Below the pieces are notes generated by a model. It was not told the DNA's origin. It searched no databases and was given only the letters and a program-made list of their open reading frames with translations. This document shows positions 41,445-49,538 of a stretch of DNA of 64,000 nt, one piece after another. Source of the DNA: AC-56 sp963702195. Its GTDB lineage: Bacteria; Actinomycetota; Thermoleophilia; Solirubrobacterales; 70-9. A program made the position numbers and the translations under genes. The stretch lies in NCBI GenBank assembly GCA_963702195.1, contig OY969725.1:682001-746000 (forward strand). Reading direction: 5' to 3'. The stretch's first letter is position 1, and the number at the start of each line of letters is the position of its first letter.

Positions 41445-41494
41445 GGCATCCCGACCAAAAGTGGCAGCAGGAATACGTAGTGAGCAGTGACGAG

Positions 41495-41579
41495 TGCCCG
41501 GGGCGGGACTCGAACCCGCAAGCCCTCTCGGACGGCGGCTTTTAAGGCCGCCTGGCTTCACCCATTTGCCAACCCGGGC
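41495..41579 (-). tRNA. tRNA-Leu (anticodon UAA)
   Basis: An 85-base tRNA. The acceptor stem GCCCGGG (41579-41573) pairs with CCCGGGC (41502-41496). The T arm is GCGGG-TTCGAGT-CCCGC. The anticodon stem GCGGC/GCCGC carries loop CTTAAAA with anticodon TAA. A long variable arm (GTCCGAGAGGGC region) is as expected for a class II tRNA. CCA is not encoded. TACGAT at 41604-41599 may be its -10. Confidence 0.93.
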
Positions 41580-41625
41580 GCGGTCTTGGCTTGGCGGGAT
41601 CGTAACCCCGGCCGAAAGCGGCTCC

Positions 41626-42282
41626 CTAGGCCTCCCGGACCAGCCGCAGGTTGAACGCCGGCGTGCCGAGAGCGCCCATGAGCCGCACCCATAACGCCAC
41701 GTACAGCTCCGCTCCCCGCGCCGCCGAGATGTCGCCCAGATCGATGATGTCCCCGGACAACCACCCGAAAGTCTCCAACAGCTCGATCACGGCATGCTTC
41801 GCGGCGTCGTCGTTTCCGCACACGAACGCGTTCGTCGGCTCGCCGAGCGACCCCGGAGCGACCATCAGCGACGCGTTCATCGTGTTTAGCGCCTTGACGA
41901 CCTTCGCCTCCGGAAACGCCGCCTGAATCCGCTCGCCCACGCTGTCGTCCACGGACACGCCGATCACTGGGGGCCCCCCGTCCCCGAAGTCGAGCGCGTT
42001 CGACACGTCGATCAACACCTTGCCGGCCAGGTTCTCCGTCCCGGCCATCCCCAGCGCGTCCAGCGAGACGTTGCCGCCGGTCGCGTTGATCAACAGCTCC
42101 CCGAACTCCGCCGCGTCGGCAAACGTCCCCTCGCTCGCTCCGTCACCGGCCTCCCGCGCCCACTCGACGCCACTCTCGTTCCCGGCCTGCCGCGACCCCA
42201 TCCGAACCTCATGTCCGAGCTCGACGAGCTTGCCCGCCAGAGTCCGACCAACGATCCCGGTCCCAAGCACACCGATCCGCAT
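41626..42282 (-). CDS. NAD(P)-binding oxidoreductase, F420-dependent NADP reductase family
   Basis: A 218-residue Rossmann protein. The nucleotide loop is G-V-L-G-T-G-I-V-G-R-T-L-A at the N-terminus, followed by R-M-G-S-R, the NADP-selective region. Later motifs include D-V-S-N-A-L-D-F, V-K-A-L-N-T-M-N and V-C-G-N-D-D-A-A-K. The family catalyses hydride exchange between NADPH and a deazaflavin or reduces small carbonyls. The start is ATG 42282, decided by a TATGGT hexamer 6 bases upstream. Confidence 0.88.
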   Translation of the reverse strand: MRIGVLGTGIVGRTLAGKLVELGHEVRMGSRQAGNESGVEWAREAGDGASEGTFADAAEFGELLINATGGNVSLDALGMAGTENLAGKVLIDVSNALDFGDGGPPVIGVSVDDSVGERIQAAFPEAKVVKALNTMNASLMVAPGSLGEPTNAFVCGNDDAAKHAVIELLETFGWLSGDIIDLGDISAARGAELYVALWVRLMGALGTPAFNLRLVREA

Positions 42283-42288
42283 GGCGCC

Positions 42289-42294
42289 ACCATA
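42289..42294 (-). promoter_or_regulatory. -10 hexamer TATGGT, leaderless type
   Basis: On the minus strand TATGGT ends 6 bases before the ATG at 42282. Confidence 0.45.
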
Positions 42295-42674
42295 GCGAGC
42301 GGCCCCGCGCGCGGCAAAACGGCAGCGACCAAGACGCCGGTGACCCAAACGGCGGCAACTAGGGCCGGCCCAGTGGCCGTCGCGAACCCCGCTACGTCCG
42401 CATCTTGTTGCTAGCTCGCTCGGTGTCCGTGACGTTCGCCGCCCCACGGGGCACGAATCACCAGCCACCCTTCGATGCCGATGACCATGCTCCAGACTCG
42501 ATCGAGCCTTCGGCGACCCTCGCTCCGGTTGGCGCCTCCACTTATCGCCGACAACGTGGAATGTCGGCACGAAGTGGAGGCTGTTGGGAGTAGGTGGGCC
42601 GGTCCTCCGAGGTGCGCGGCTGCTTCTGGACGGGCCGGTGCTTCGGAGGGGCAACTTGGTGGGGGAGTGGGCTG
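42295..42674. other. Intergenic region with a dispersed hairpin, no intact gene
   Basis: About 380 bases between the reductase gene and the antitoxin remnant. It holds the repeat hairpin at 42534-42581 that recurs at 58029. Several short frames are open on both strands but none shows a domain or a ribosome site. The region looks like accessory, partly decayed DNA. Confidence 0.5.
42534..42581. repeat. Dispersed hairpin repeat, copy A
   Basis: Twenty-base arms (42534-42553 and 42562-42581) pair at 17 of 20 positions around an 8-base loop. Ends GCCTCCACTT and GTGGAGGC and the inner CCGACA/TGTCGGCA blocks are shared with the copy at 58029-58077, while four central arm bases differ. Confidence 0.7.
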
Positions 42675-42830
42675 ATGGGGCGGCGGTACAAGCGCTATGG
42701 CGAGCTGGTCACCGCGGATCCGCCGAGGAAGGAGGTCGAGGAGGTTTCGGTCCGGGAGCTGAGCCGGGATACGTCGCGGGTGCTGGGCCGGGAAGATTCC
42801 CTCGAGCGAAAGCGCCTCGGGCCCGGCTAG
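42675..42830 (+). pseudogene. Truncated Phd/YefM-type antitoxin remnant
   Basis: From ATG 42675 a 51-residue frame contains E-V-S-V-R-E-L-S-R-D-T-S-R-V-L-G-R, which matches the N-terminal DNA-binding motif of Phd/YefM-type antitoxins (V-S-V-R-E-L-x-x-x-T-S-x-V-L). The usual continuation (V-x-x-G-E-x-V-x-I-T-x-x-G-x-P) is missing; instead 12 unrelated residues run to a stop inside the end of the aldehyde dehydrogenase gene. No toxin gene adjoins. It looks like a decayed antitoxin, though a short functional peptide is possible. Confidence 0.5.
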
Positions 42831-44311
42831 AGCTGGACCCAGACGGTCTTGGTCTCCAGGTAGGCGCCCAGGTTGACGTGGCCCTTCTCGCGGCCGATGC
42901 CCGATGCCTTGTAGCCGCCGAACGGGGCCGCCGGGTCGCCGCCGCCCCACGTGTTGACGTAGACGTTGCCCGCCTGGAGCATCGAGGCGAGCTTGTGGGC
43001 GTTGGAGACGTCGCGGGTCCAGAGGCCGGCGGCCAGGCCGTATTCGGTGTCGTTGGCGCGGCGGGCGACCTCCTCGAGGTCGTCGAAGGGCATCGCCACG
43101 AGGACCGGGCCGAAGATCTCCTCGCGGGCGATGCGCATCTCGTCGTCGACGCCGACGAAGAGGGTGGGGTTGACGAAGTAGCCGCTGCCATTGCCGTCCG
43201 GTGAGTCGCCCGCGGCGATCTCGGCGCCCTCCTCGACCCCAGAGTCGATGTAGCCCTTCACCCGATCGAATTGATCCTGGGAGACGAGCGGGCCCAGCTG
43301 GGTCTCGGGGTCGAGGCCCGGGCCTACCTTCGCCTCGCGCGCGTAGGCGGCCAGGCGCTCCGTCACCTCGTCGAACAGCTCGCGCTGCACGAAGAGGCGC
43401 GAGCCGGCGTTGCATGCCTGGCCCGAGTTGAAGTAGATGCCCTCGTATGAGCCCTTGATCGCGCGGTCCAGGTCGGCATCGGGAAGGATGATGTTCGGGC
43501 TCTTGCCGCCGAGCTCGAGGGTGACGCGTTTCAGGGAGCGGCCGCATTTGGCGCCGATCTCTCTGCCCACCTCGGTCGAGCCCGTGAACGCGACCTTGTC
43601 GACGCCGGGCTCGTCGACGAGCGCAGCGCCCGTGCCGCCGTCGCCGGTGAGGACGTTGAGCGTGCCCTCGGGGAAGCCCGCCTCGATCGCGAGCTCGCCG
43701 AGCCGCAGGGCGGTGAGCGGCGTCTGTTCGGCGGGCTTGAGAACGATGGGGCAGCCGGCCGCGAGGGCCGGAGCCACCTTCCACATTGCCATCAGCAGCG
43801 GGAAGTTCCACGGGACGATCTGGGCGCAGACGCCGACCGGCTCGCGGACCGTGTAGCAGAGGACGTCGCGGGCGGAGACCGGGATCGTCTCGCCCTCGAT
43901 CTTCGTCGGCCAGCCCGCGTAGTAGCGCAGGTGGTTGACGGTCGCCGCCATGTCGCCCTTGGCCGCGGCCAGCGGCTTGCCGTTGTCGAGCGACTCGAGC
44001 TCGGCGAGCTCGGCGCCGTTGGCCTTGATCAGCGCGGCGAGCGCGTGCATCAGCCCCGAGCGCTTGGCGGCGTTCACCTTGCGCAGCGGGCCCTCGAGCG
44101 CCTCGCGCGCCGCCTGGGCCGCCCGGGCCGCGTCCTCGGCGCCCCCGAGCGCGACCTCACAGATCACGTCGCCCGTCGCCGGGTCGATTGTCTCGAAGGT
44201 GCGTCCGTCGGCGGCGCTGACGTGCTCGCCGCCGATCAGGAGGCGCTTGGGCCCGGAGTCGACGAACTCGCGCGCGGCGGGGGAGAGGGACTCGGCGGTG
44301 GCGGTGGGCAT
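42827..44311 (-). CDS. Aldehyde dehydrogenase family protein
   Basis: A 494-residue NAD(P)-dependent aldehyde dehydrogenase. Key residues are visible: Asn in V-P-W-N-F-P near 160, G-S-T-E-V-G cofactor loop near 240, the general base Glu in L-E-L-G-G-K-S near 260, and the nucleophile Cys in N-S-G-Q-A-C-N near 297. A late E-E-I-F-G-P motif is also present. Its length is normal. ATG 44311 is chosen because TACGAT lies 7 bases upstream; a GTG one codon earlier is possible. The specific aldehyde is not evident. Confidence 0.94.
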   Translation of the reverse strand: MPTATAESLSPAAREFVDSGPKRLLIGGEHVSAADGRTFETIDPATGDVICEVALGGAEDAARAAQAAREALEGPLRKVNAAKRSGLMHALAALIKANGAELAELESLDNGKPLAAAKGDMAATVNHLRYYAGWPTKIEGETIPVSARDVLCYTVREPVGVCAQIVPWNFPLLMAMWKVAPALAAGCPIVLKPAEQTPLTALRLGELAIEAGFPEGTLNVLTGDGGTGAALVDEPGVDKVAFTGSTEVGREIGAKCGRSLKRVTLELGGKSPNIILPDADLDRAIKGSYEGIYFNSGQACNAGSRLFVQRELFDEVTERLAAYAREAKVGPGLDPETQLGPLVSQDQFDRVKGYIDSGVEEGAEIAAGDSPDGNGSGYFVNPTLFVGVDDEMRIAREEIFGPVLVAMPFDDLEEVARRANDTEYGLAAGLWTRDVSNAHKLASMLQAGNVYVNTWGGGDPAAPFGGYKASGIGREKGHVNLGAYLETKTVWVQL

Positions 44312-44318
44312 CACCGGG

Positions 44319-44324
44319 ATCGTA
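44319..44324 (-). promoter_or_regulatory. -10 hexamer TACGAT, leaderless type
   Basis: On the minus strand TACGAT ends 7 bases before the ATG at 44311. Confidence 0.45.
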
Positions 44325-44347
44325 GTGACCGGTGGCCGGCGGTTAGG

Positions 44348-45103
44348 TCACGGTGACGTTGGGGTGCAGCAGCCGTCCGACTTCACGGACGGGTCGGTGC
44401 ACGGTGTCCCGGCAGTGGGTCGGGGCACCTTGCCCTGGGCCTCCAGGCCGGCGATGCCTGCCCGGCTGCCTGAGATGGTCGCGCCGGTCGAGCCGGAGGC
44501 GCCGACCGGTCCGGTCGGGCCCGTCGGGCCGGGGGCCGGCGGCGGCGAGGGGCACGGCGGCGGCCCGCCGGTGCCCGTGGTGCCGGTCGTTCCGGTGGTG
44601 CCGGTCGGGCCACTCGTCCCCGTCGGCCCGGTGACGCCGGTGACGCCGGTGGTTCCGGTCGCGCCCGTTGCGCCCCCGGTGGGACGGCCGCGATCGGAGC
44701 CGTTGCCCTTGCTGCCCGTGCCCGCCTTGTCGGAAGCGAGCAGCCGGGGCTTCTTGTCCGAAGAAGGCGGATTACCCCAGGCCTGGACGTCGACGGTGTA
44801 GGTGCCGTTGCCGACGTACGGGACCCAGAGTCTGGCGCCGCCGGTGCCGACGGTCCCGTAGTCGGAGACCGCGCCGTTCGGGGCGGTCACGCTGGCCGTG
44901 TAGCTGGTGGCGCCGTCGACCTCGTCGAAGGAGGCGTCGATCTTGCAGACGATCTGGTTCTCGAACAGGCCGCAGCTGTCGAGGGATGCCGAGGCGTTCA
45001 GCGAGCTCGATCCCGACCCGGGCCCACCGAGCCCGATCGCCAGCGCGGGAACCGGCACGAGGAGCGCAAGCGCGACGTAGAGAAGCAGCCGCTGTCGTCT
45101 CAT
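44348..45103 (-). CDS. Secreted collagen-like protein
   Basis: A 251-residue exported protein. A signal peptide (~1-22, ending A-L-A) leads to a ~110-residue beta-rich domain with two cysteines (D-S-C-G-L, I-V-C-K-I) and a fibronectin-like pattern (A-T-S-Y-T-A-S-V-T). A collagen-like G-x-y tract of about 90 residues follows, rich in G-P-T, G-T-T and G-A-T triplets and broken by a Pro-rich insert. The tail contains C-C. AAGGAAGG precedes the ATG. It lies 10 bases after the zinc-finger membrane gene, so the two form an operon. A surface-fibre role is plausible. Confidence 0.78.
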   Translation of the reverse strand: MRRQRLLLYVALALLVPVPALAIGLGGPGSGSSSLNASASLDSCGLFENQIVCKIDASFDEVDGATSYTASVTAPNGAVSDYGTVGTGGARLWVPYVGNGTYTVDVQAWGNPPSSDKKPRLLASDKAGTGSKGNGSDRGRPTGGATGATGTTGVTGVTGPTGTSGPTGTTGTTGTTGTGGPPPCPSPPPAPGPTGPTGPVGASGSTGATISGSRAGIAGLEAQGKVPRPTAGTPCTDPSVKSDGCCTPTSP

Positions 45104-45113
45104 CGTGCCTTCC

Positions 45114-45992
45114 TTAACCTGACTTTCCTGCCGCCACGGGGACGAACGAGCTGTGGATCAGCTCGGCGCCGTCAGCCGCGTCACGCGATGCGTTGGCCTC
45201 GACGGTCGTGGCGAGGTAATAACGATAGGGCCCCGCGACGCGAAGTGTCACCACATACGTCGGCGCGCCGGGCTTCGGACGGGGTGCCAGCGTCACGATC
45301 GTCCCGTTTGCGGTGGGTGCCGGCGTGCGTCCGGTGACCTTGGCGCTGCCCGCCGCCTGGCGAAGCTGGGCGAGCGACCGCGACTCGAACTTGGGGAAGC
45401 TCAGGCCGGGATCCCGTGTGACCCACAGCGTGGCGCTGGCGCCGCCGCCGTCCGCGGAGGCCTGGAACGTGGCGCCGTGCAGGGGCTCGGTCTGGGCCCA
45501 CCCGTGCGGCAGGGCCAGCGTGTAGCTCGAGCCCTTGACGAGCTCGCCACCCTTGCCCGAGCCCGAGCCCGAGGGCGTTGGGGCGCCCGCGCCATTCGCG
45601 CCACCGCCACCGTGGTTTGGGGCGCTCGCGGGTGGGGCAGCGGCCGGTGCCGGTGCCGAGGAGGGCTGCTGGTCGCCTCCGCCCGAGCCCTGGATGAGGA
45701 TGAGCGCGACGATCACCGCCGCTGCGGCGACCGGGATGCTCAGGTACTTCCAGAGCCGGCTGCCGGGGCTCTCGCGAGGTTCGACCACGCCGACGTCGTC
45801 CGCGCCGTCGCACTCGAAGGGCTGATGGCACGAGTCGCAGACGACGCGACGAACCGCCCTCGCGGGGAGCGCCGGGGGCACGCGGACGCGGGTCGCCGCG
45901 CCGCATGCAGCGTGACGTGCCCGGACGAGCCGCACGGGCTCGCCGGCCACGGGCTCGGGGAAGCCCCCGTTGCTCAAGCGTTCCACCTCCAT
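45114..45992 (-). CDS. Zinc-finger membrane protein with extracytoplasmic domain
   Basis: A 292-residue protein. The cytoplasmic part has four cysteines arranged C-x(~25)-C-x-x-C-x(5)-C (A-A-C-G-A; V-V-C-D-S-C; F-E-C-D-G), suggesting a zinc ribbon. One TM helix (Y-L-S-I-P-V-A-A-A-A-V-I-V-A-L-I-L-I) lies near residue 100. A Pro/Ala/Gly/Ser linker then leads to a ~130-residue outer domain (S-Y-T-L-A-L-P-H-G-W, A-S-A-T-L-W-V-T) that resembles the PsbP/DUF-type beta domains of actinobacterial lipoproteins. The start ATG 45992 is preferred to upstream TTG 46037. The domain identity is uncertain. Confidence 0.65.
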   Translation of the reverse strand: MEVERLSNGGFPEPVAGEPVRLVRARHAACGAATRVRVPPALPARAVRRVVCDSCHQPFECDGADDVGVVEPRESPGSRLWKYLSIPVAAAAVIVALILIQGSGGGDQQPSSAPAPAAAPPASAPNHGGGGANGAGAPTPSGSGSGKGGELVKGSSYTLALPHGWAQTEPLHGATFQASADGGGASATLWVTRDPGLSFPKFESRSLAQLRQAAGSAKVTGRTPAPTANGTIVTLAPRPKPGAPTYVVTLRVAGPYRYYLATTVEANASRDAADGAELIHSSFVPVAAGKSG

Positions 45993-46063
45993 AGGATCGG
46001 ACCCCAAAAGACGGTACTTGAGTGTCTGACCCCGCAACGGGCGCTGGCTGGCACAATCCCCGC

Positions 46064-47683
46064 ATGGCGCTGCCGGCGCTGTCCCGTCTGTATCGCCGGC
46101 TTGGCCGGTCCTATCCGTACGTCTTTCTCACGATCGAGCTGCAGAGCGCGTTCGTGATCACGGCGGCGACCCTCGGCCTCTTCACCTTCTATTACAACGC
46201 CTCGAGCGACGACTACCTGAAGGTCATCGCGGTCGCCCTGGTCCTCACGGGTACCGCCGTCGCGATCACGCTCGTTCGCACGTTCCCGCTGATGCGCCCG
46301 ATCCGGGACTGGATCGGCGGCGCCCGCGATCCCGACAGCACCACCAGGGCGTGGGCCGCGTCCGTCGCCCTGCCCCTCAACCTCATCCGCCACGACCTCT
46401 GGGTCCCGGTGGGAATCGCGATCGCGCCGACCTGTGCGTGGGCGGTCTATGTGCTCGGCCTCTCGTGGCCCGCCTTCTTTCCGATCTTCGCCGGGTCGAT
46501 GGTCGCGCTGGGGTACTCGGCGATCCTCCACTACCTGATCCTCGAGGCCGGGATGCGACCGGTCCTCATCGACATCCACACGAGCGAGGACTCGCCGCGC
46601 CTGCGGGCCCCGATCGCGGCGATTCCCCTCCGGGTTCGGCTGATGACCGCGCTGCCGCTGATCAACCTGATCACCGGCCTCGTGGTGGCGGCCCTGACGT
46701 CGTCGGGCGGCGGTGGGGCGGCGCTCGGCGCCGACGTGCTGATCGCGGTGGCGGTGGCGACGACGATCTCGCTGGAGCTCACCGTGCTGTTCGCAAAGTC
46801 GATCCTCCGCCCGATCGCCGACCTCCAGCGTGCGACCGAGGCGATCAGCCAGGGCCGCTACGACGTCGCGGTGCCGGTCACGACCGGCGACGAGCTGGGC
46901 GAGCTCGCGGTGTCGTTCAACCAGATGGTCCAGGGGCTCAACGAGCGCGAGCGGCTCCGTGAGGCGTTCGGCACCTACCTGGACAAGTCGGTGGCCGAGT
47001 ACATCCTGAGCGAGGGCTTCAGCGAGGAGGGGGTGGAGGTCGAGGTCTCGATCCTGTTCTGCGACGTCCGGGACTTCACGAGCTTCGCCTCGCAAGCCGA
47101 CGCTAAGGAGGTCGTCATGCGCCTGAACGCTCTGTTCGCCGTGGTCGTGCCGATCGTGAACCGCCACGGCGGGCACGTCGACAAGTTCATCGGCGACGGC
47201 CTCATCGCGATGTTCGGCGCCCCGGAGCCGTTCCCGGATCACGCCGACCGTGCGGTTCGGGCAGCGTGCGAGATGGCGAGCGTCGTCAACTCCGACGACG
47301 AGCCGAGCTTCCACATCGGCGTCGGGGTGAACAGCGGCCGCGTAGTCGCGGGGTCGATCGGGGGCGCGGGCCGGCTCAACTTCAGCGTCATCGGCGACGC
47401 CGTCAACATCGCCTCGCGCGTCGAGGCAGCGACGCGGGACCTCGACGAGGACGTCCTGATCACCGAAGCGACGGCGCGCGAGCTGTCGGACGACCTCGAG
47501 GCCATCGAATGCGGGGAGCACGAGCTGAAGGGTCTGCCCGAGCCGCTCCGCCTCTTCGCGCCGCGGGTGCGCGACGCCGCCGGCGTCCAGCCCGGGGAGG
47601 AGCCGCTGGGGGCCACGCGCGACGACGGCAGGCGCGGCGACCTGGGCGAGGCGAGCCGGGCCAAGGGCTTGGCGCCGCTGTAG
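46064..47683 (+). CDS. Membrane adenylate/guanylate cyclase (class III) with HAMP domain
   Basis: A 539-residue signalling protein. About six TM helices fill residues 15-265; a HAMP linker (I-L-R-P-I-A-D-L-Q-R-A-T-E-A-I) follows, then a class III cyclase domain from ~330. Metal-binding Asp residues are in L-F-C-D-V-R-D-F and F-I-G-D-G-L; the substrate-specifying Lys is in V-D-K-F-I-G; and N-F-S-V-I-G-D-A-V-N-I-A-S-R carries the second specificity residue and the transition-state Asn/Arg. It makes cAMP most likely. A CACAAT hexamer ends 6 bases before the ATG. It resembles mycobacterial Rv1319c-type cyclases in layout. Confidence 0.92.
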   Translation: MALPALSRLYRRLGRSYPYVFLTIELQSAFVITAATLGLFTFYYNASSDDYLKVIAVALVLTGTAVAITLVRTFPLMRPIRDWIGGARDPDSTTRAWAASVALPLNLIRHDLWVPVGIAIAPTCAWAVYVLGLSWPAFFPIFAGSMVALGYSAILHYLILEAGMRPVLIDIHTSEDSPRLRAPIAAIPLRVRLMTALPLINLITGLVVAALTSSGGGGAALGADVLIAVAVATTISLELTVLFAKSILRPIADLQRATEAISQGRYDVAVPVTTGDELGELAVSFNQMVQGLNERERLREAFGTYLDKSVAEYILSEGFSEEGVEVEVSILFCDVRDFTSFASQADAKEVVMRLNALFAVVVPIVNRHGGHVDKFIGDGLIAMFGAPEPFPDHADRAVRAACEMASVVNSDDEPSFHIGVGVNSGRVVAGSIGGAGRLNFSVIGDAVNIASRVEAATRDLDEDVLITEATARELSDDLEAIECGEHELKGLPEPLRLFAPRVRDAAGVQPGEEPLGATRDDGRRGDLGEASRAKGLAPL

Positions 47684-47686
47684 TCT
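47681..47686 (+). promoter_or_regulatory. -10 hexamer TAGTCT overlapping the cyclase stop codon
   Basis: TAGTCT ends 8 bases before the GTG at 47695. Its first three bases are the TAG stop of the cyclase gene. Confidence 0.4.
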
Positions 47687-47694
47687 CGCGGCCC

Positions 47695-49371
47695 GTGGCG
47701 ACCACCACCGATAGCGCCGAGCGAGCTGGCGGCGAGGCCGGCGGGGCCGTTCATGGCGGCTGGCTGGTGGCGCGGACGCTTGCCTCGCGCGGCGTCAAGA
47801 ACCTGTTCACCCTCTCGGGTGGCCACCTGTTCTCGATCTACGACGGCTGCAAGGCCGAGGGGATCGAGGTCGTCGACACGCGCCACGAGGCCTCGGCGGC
47901 GTGGGCGGCGGAGGGCTTCGCCAAGGCCACGCGGCAGGCGGGGGTCGCGGCGCTCACCGCCGGCCCCGGAGTGACCAACGGCATGAGCCCGCTGGCGGGC
48001 GCACAGCAGAACCGCTCGCCGCTGGTGGTCCTGGGCGGTCGCGCGCCCGAGATGCGCTGGGGCTCCGGCTCGCTCCAGGAGATCGACCACCTGCCCTTCG
48101 TCTCGCCGCTCGTCAAGTCGGCCCGGACGGCGAAGGACACGGCGGACATTCCAGCGCTGACCGCCGCGGCGATCGACGAGGCGCTCTCGCAACCAAGCGG
48201 GCCGACCTTCGTGGATTACCCGCTGGACGTCGTCTTCCAGGAGGCGGAGGCTGAGGTGCCCGAGGCGGTCGAGCGATCGGCCGCCCACGCGGCCGATCGC
48301 TCCGACGAGGCCTCGGCCATCCTGGCGAGCGCGGAACGCCCGGTGATCATGGCCGGCACCGGGCTCTACTGGGCGCGCGGGGAGGAGAAGCTTCGCGCGC
48401 TGGCCGAGGCGCTCGATATTCCCGTCTTCCTCAATGGCATGGGTCGCGGCTGCCTTCCCGCCGACCACGAGCTCTGTTTCTCACGAGCTCGCGGCCAGGG
48501 GCTCAAGGAGGCCGACGTCGCCCTGGTCGTCGGCGTGCCGCTCGACTTCCGGCTCGGCTTCGGCGCGTCGTTCGGCGATCAGACCCGGATCGTCTCGCTG
48601 GACGCGGAGCCGAGCAAGCTCGCGGCGACGCGCCAGCCGGAGATCGAGCTCGTCGGCGACATCGCCGCGACGCTCGCCGCCCTGCGCGAGGCGGCCGCGT
48701 CCGCCGAGGGCGAACGCGGCCGCAGCGCCAATCCTTGGCTCGCCGCGCTTCTCCAAACGGAGTCTGAGAAGCGCGAGTCCGAGGTCAGCGATCTCTCAGA
48801 CGATCGGGCGCCCCTGCACCCCGTCCGGATCTACGCCGAGCTCAACGATCTGCTCGACCGCGACGCGATCGTGATCGGCGACGGCGGCGACTTCGTCTCC
48901 TACGCCGGCCGCTTCATCCAGACGTACGAGCCGGGCGCGTGGATGGACCCCGGCCCCTACGGCTGCCTCGGCGCCGGCCCGGGCCAGGCGATCGGCGCGG
49001 CGAAGGCTCGGCCGGACCGCCAGATCTGCCTGCTGCTGGGGGACGGGGCCTTCGGCTTTTCCGGTCTCGAGTTCGACACGATGGCCCGCCACGGTCTCCC
49101 CGTCGTCGGCGTCATCGGCAACAACGGCATCTGGGCGCTGGAGCACCACCCGATGAAGTTCCTCTACGGCTACTCGATGGCCGCCGAGCTCCGGCCCGCC
49201 ACGCGATACGACCAGATCGCGGAGGCGCTCGGGTGCCACTCGGAGCTCGTCACCGAGCCCGGGGAGCTGCGGCCGGCCCTGGAGCGGGCGTTCGGCGCGG
49301 GCGGACCGGCGCTGGTGAACGTCCTCACCGACCCCGAGGTCGTCTATCCGCGCAAGGCCGTCCTGGCCTGA
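47695..49371 (+). CDS. Thiamine diphosphate-dependent enzyme (acetolactate synthase / 2-hydroxyacyl-CoA lyase type)
   Basis: A 558-residue ThDP enzyme with the three usual domains. The activating Glu is in D-T-R-H-E-A-S-A-A near residue 65. A-L-T-A-G-P-G-V-T-N-G follows. The central domain ends near 330. The ThDP/Mg motif is L-G-D-G-A-F-G-F-S through G-N-N near 455. The E-H-H-P and Y-G-Y region near the C-terminus shapes the substrate site. It could be an acetolactate synthase-like, oxalyl-CoA decarboxylase-like or 2-hydroxyacyl-CoA lyase-like enzyme. No small IlvN subunit or acyl-CoA genes are nearby to decide. Confidence 0.88.
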   Translation: MATTTDSAERAGGEAGGAVHGGWLVARTLASRGVKNLFTLSGGHLFSIYDGCKAEGIEVVDTRHEASAAWAAEGFAKATRQAGVAALTAGPGVTNGMSPLAGAQQNRSPLVVLGGRAPEMRWGSGSLQEIDHLPFVSPLVKSARTAKDTADIPALTAAAIDEALSQPSGPTFVDYPLDVVFQEAEAEVPEAVERSAAHAADRSDEASAILASAERPVIMAGTGLYWARGEEKLRALAEALDIPVFLNGMGRGCLPADHELCFSRARGQGLKEADVALVVGVPLDFRLGFGASFGDQTRIVSLDAEPSKLAATRQPEIELVGDIAATLAALREAAASAEGERGRSANPWLAALLQTESEKRESEVSDLSDDRAPLHPVRIYAELNDLLDRDAIVIGDGGDFVSYAGRFIQTYEPGAWMDPGPYGCLGAGPGQAIGAAKARPDRQICLLLGDGAFGFSGLEFDTMARHGLPVVGVIGNNGIWALEHHPMKFLYGYSMAAELRPATRYDQIAEALGCHSELVTEPGELRPALERAFGAGGPALVNVLTDPEVVYPRKAVLA

Positions 49372-49538
49372 CGACGTCCTGGCTGGCTGACCAACTCTCA
49401 AGCCCCCGTTGAACCGGCGCATGGTGATCCGCGCGCCGTCAACCTTCCGTTTTCCGCTCACCCGCCCGGGTATCGACCTGACACCGGCTGCCGCTCCGGC
49501 TCACCACGGACGGTTCGCCACGGAAGGAATTGGAGAGA

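Noticed and set aside
49372..49538. Possible c-di-AMP (ydaO-type) riboswitch upstream of the cell-wall enzyme
   Set aside because: Such switches often precede actinobacterial wall hydrolases, but I could not find the conserved blocks of the motif in these 167 bases. A covariance-model search would settle it.
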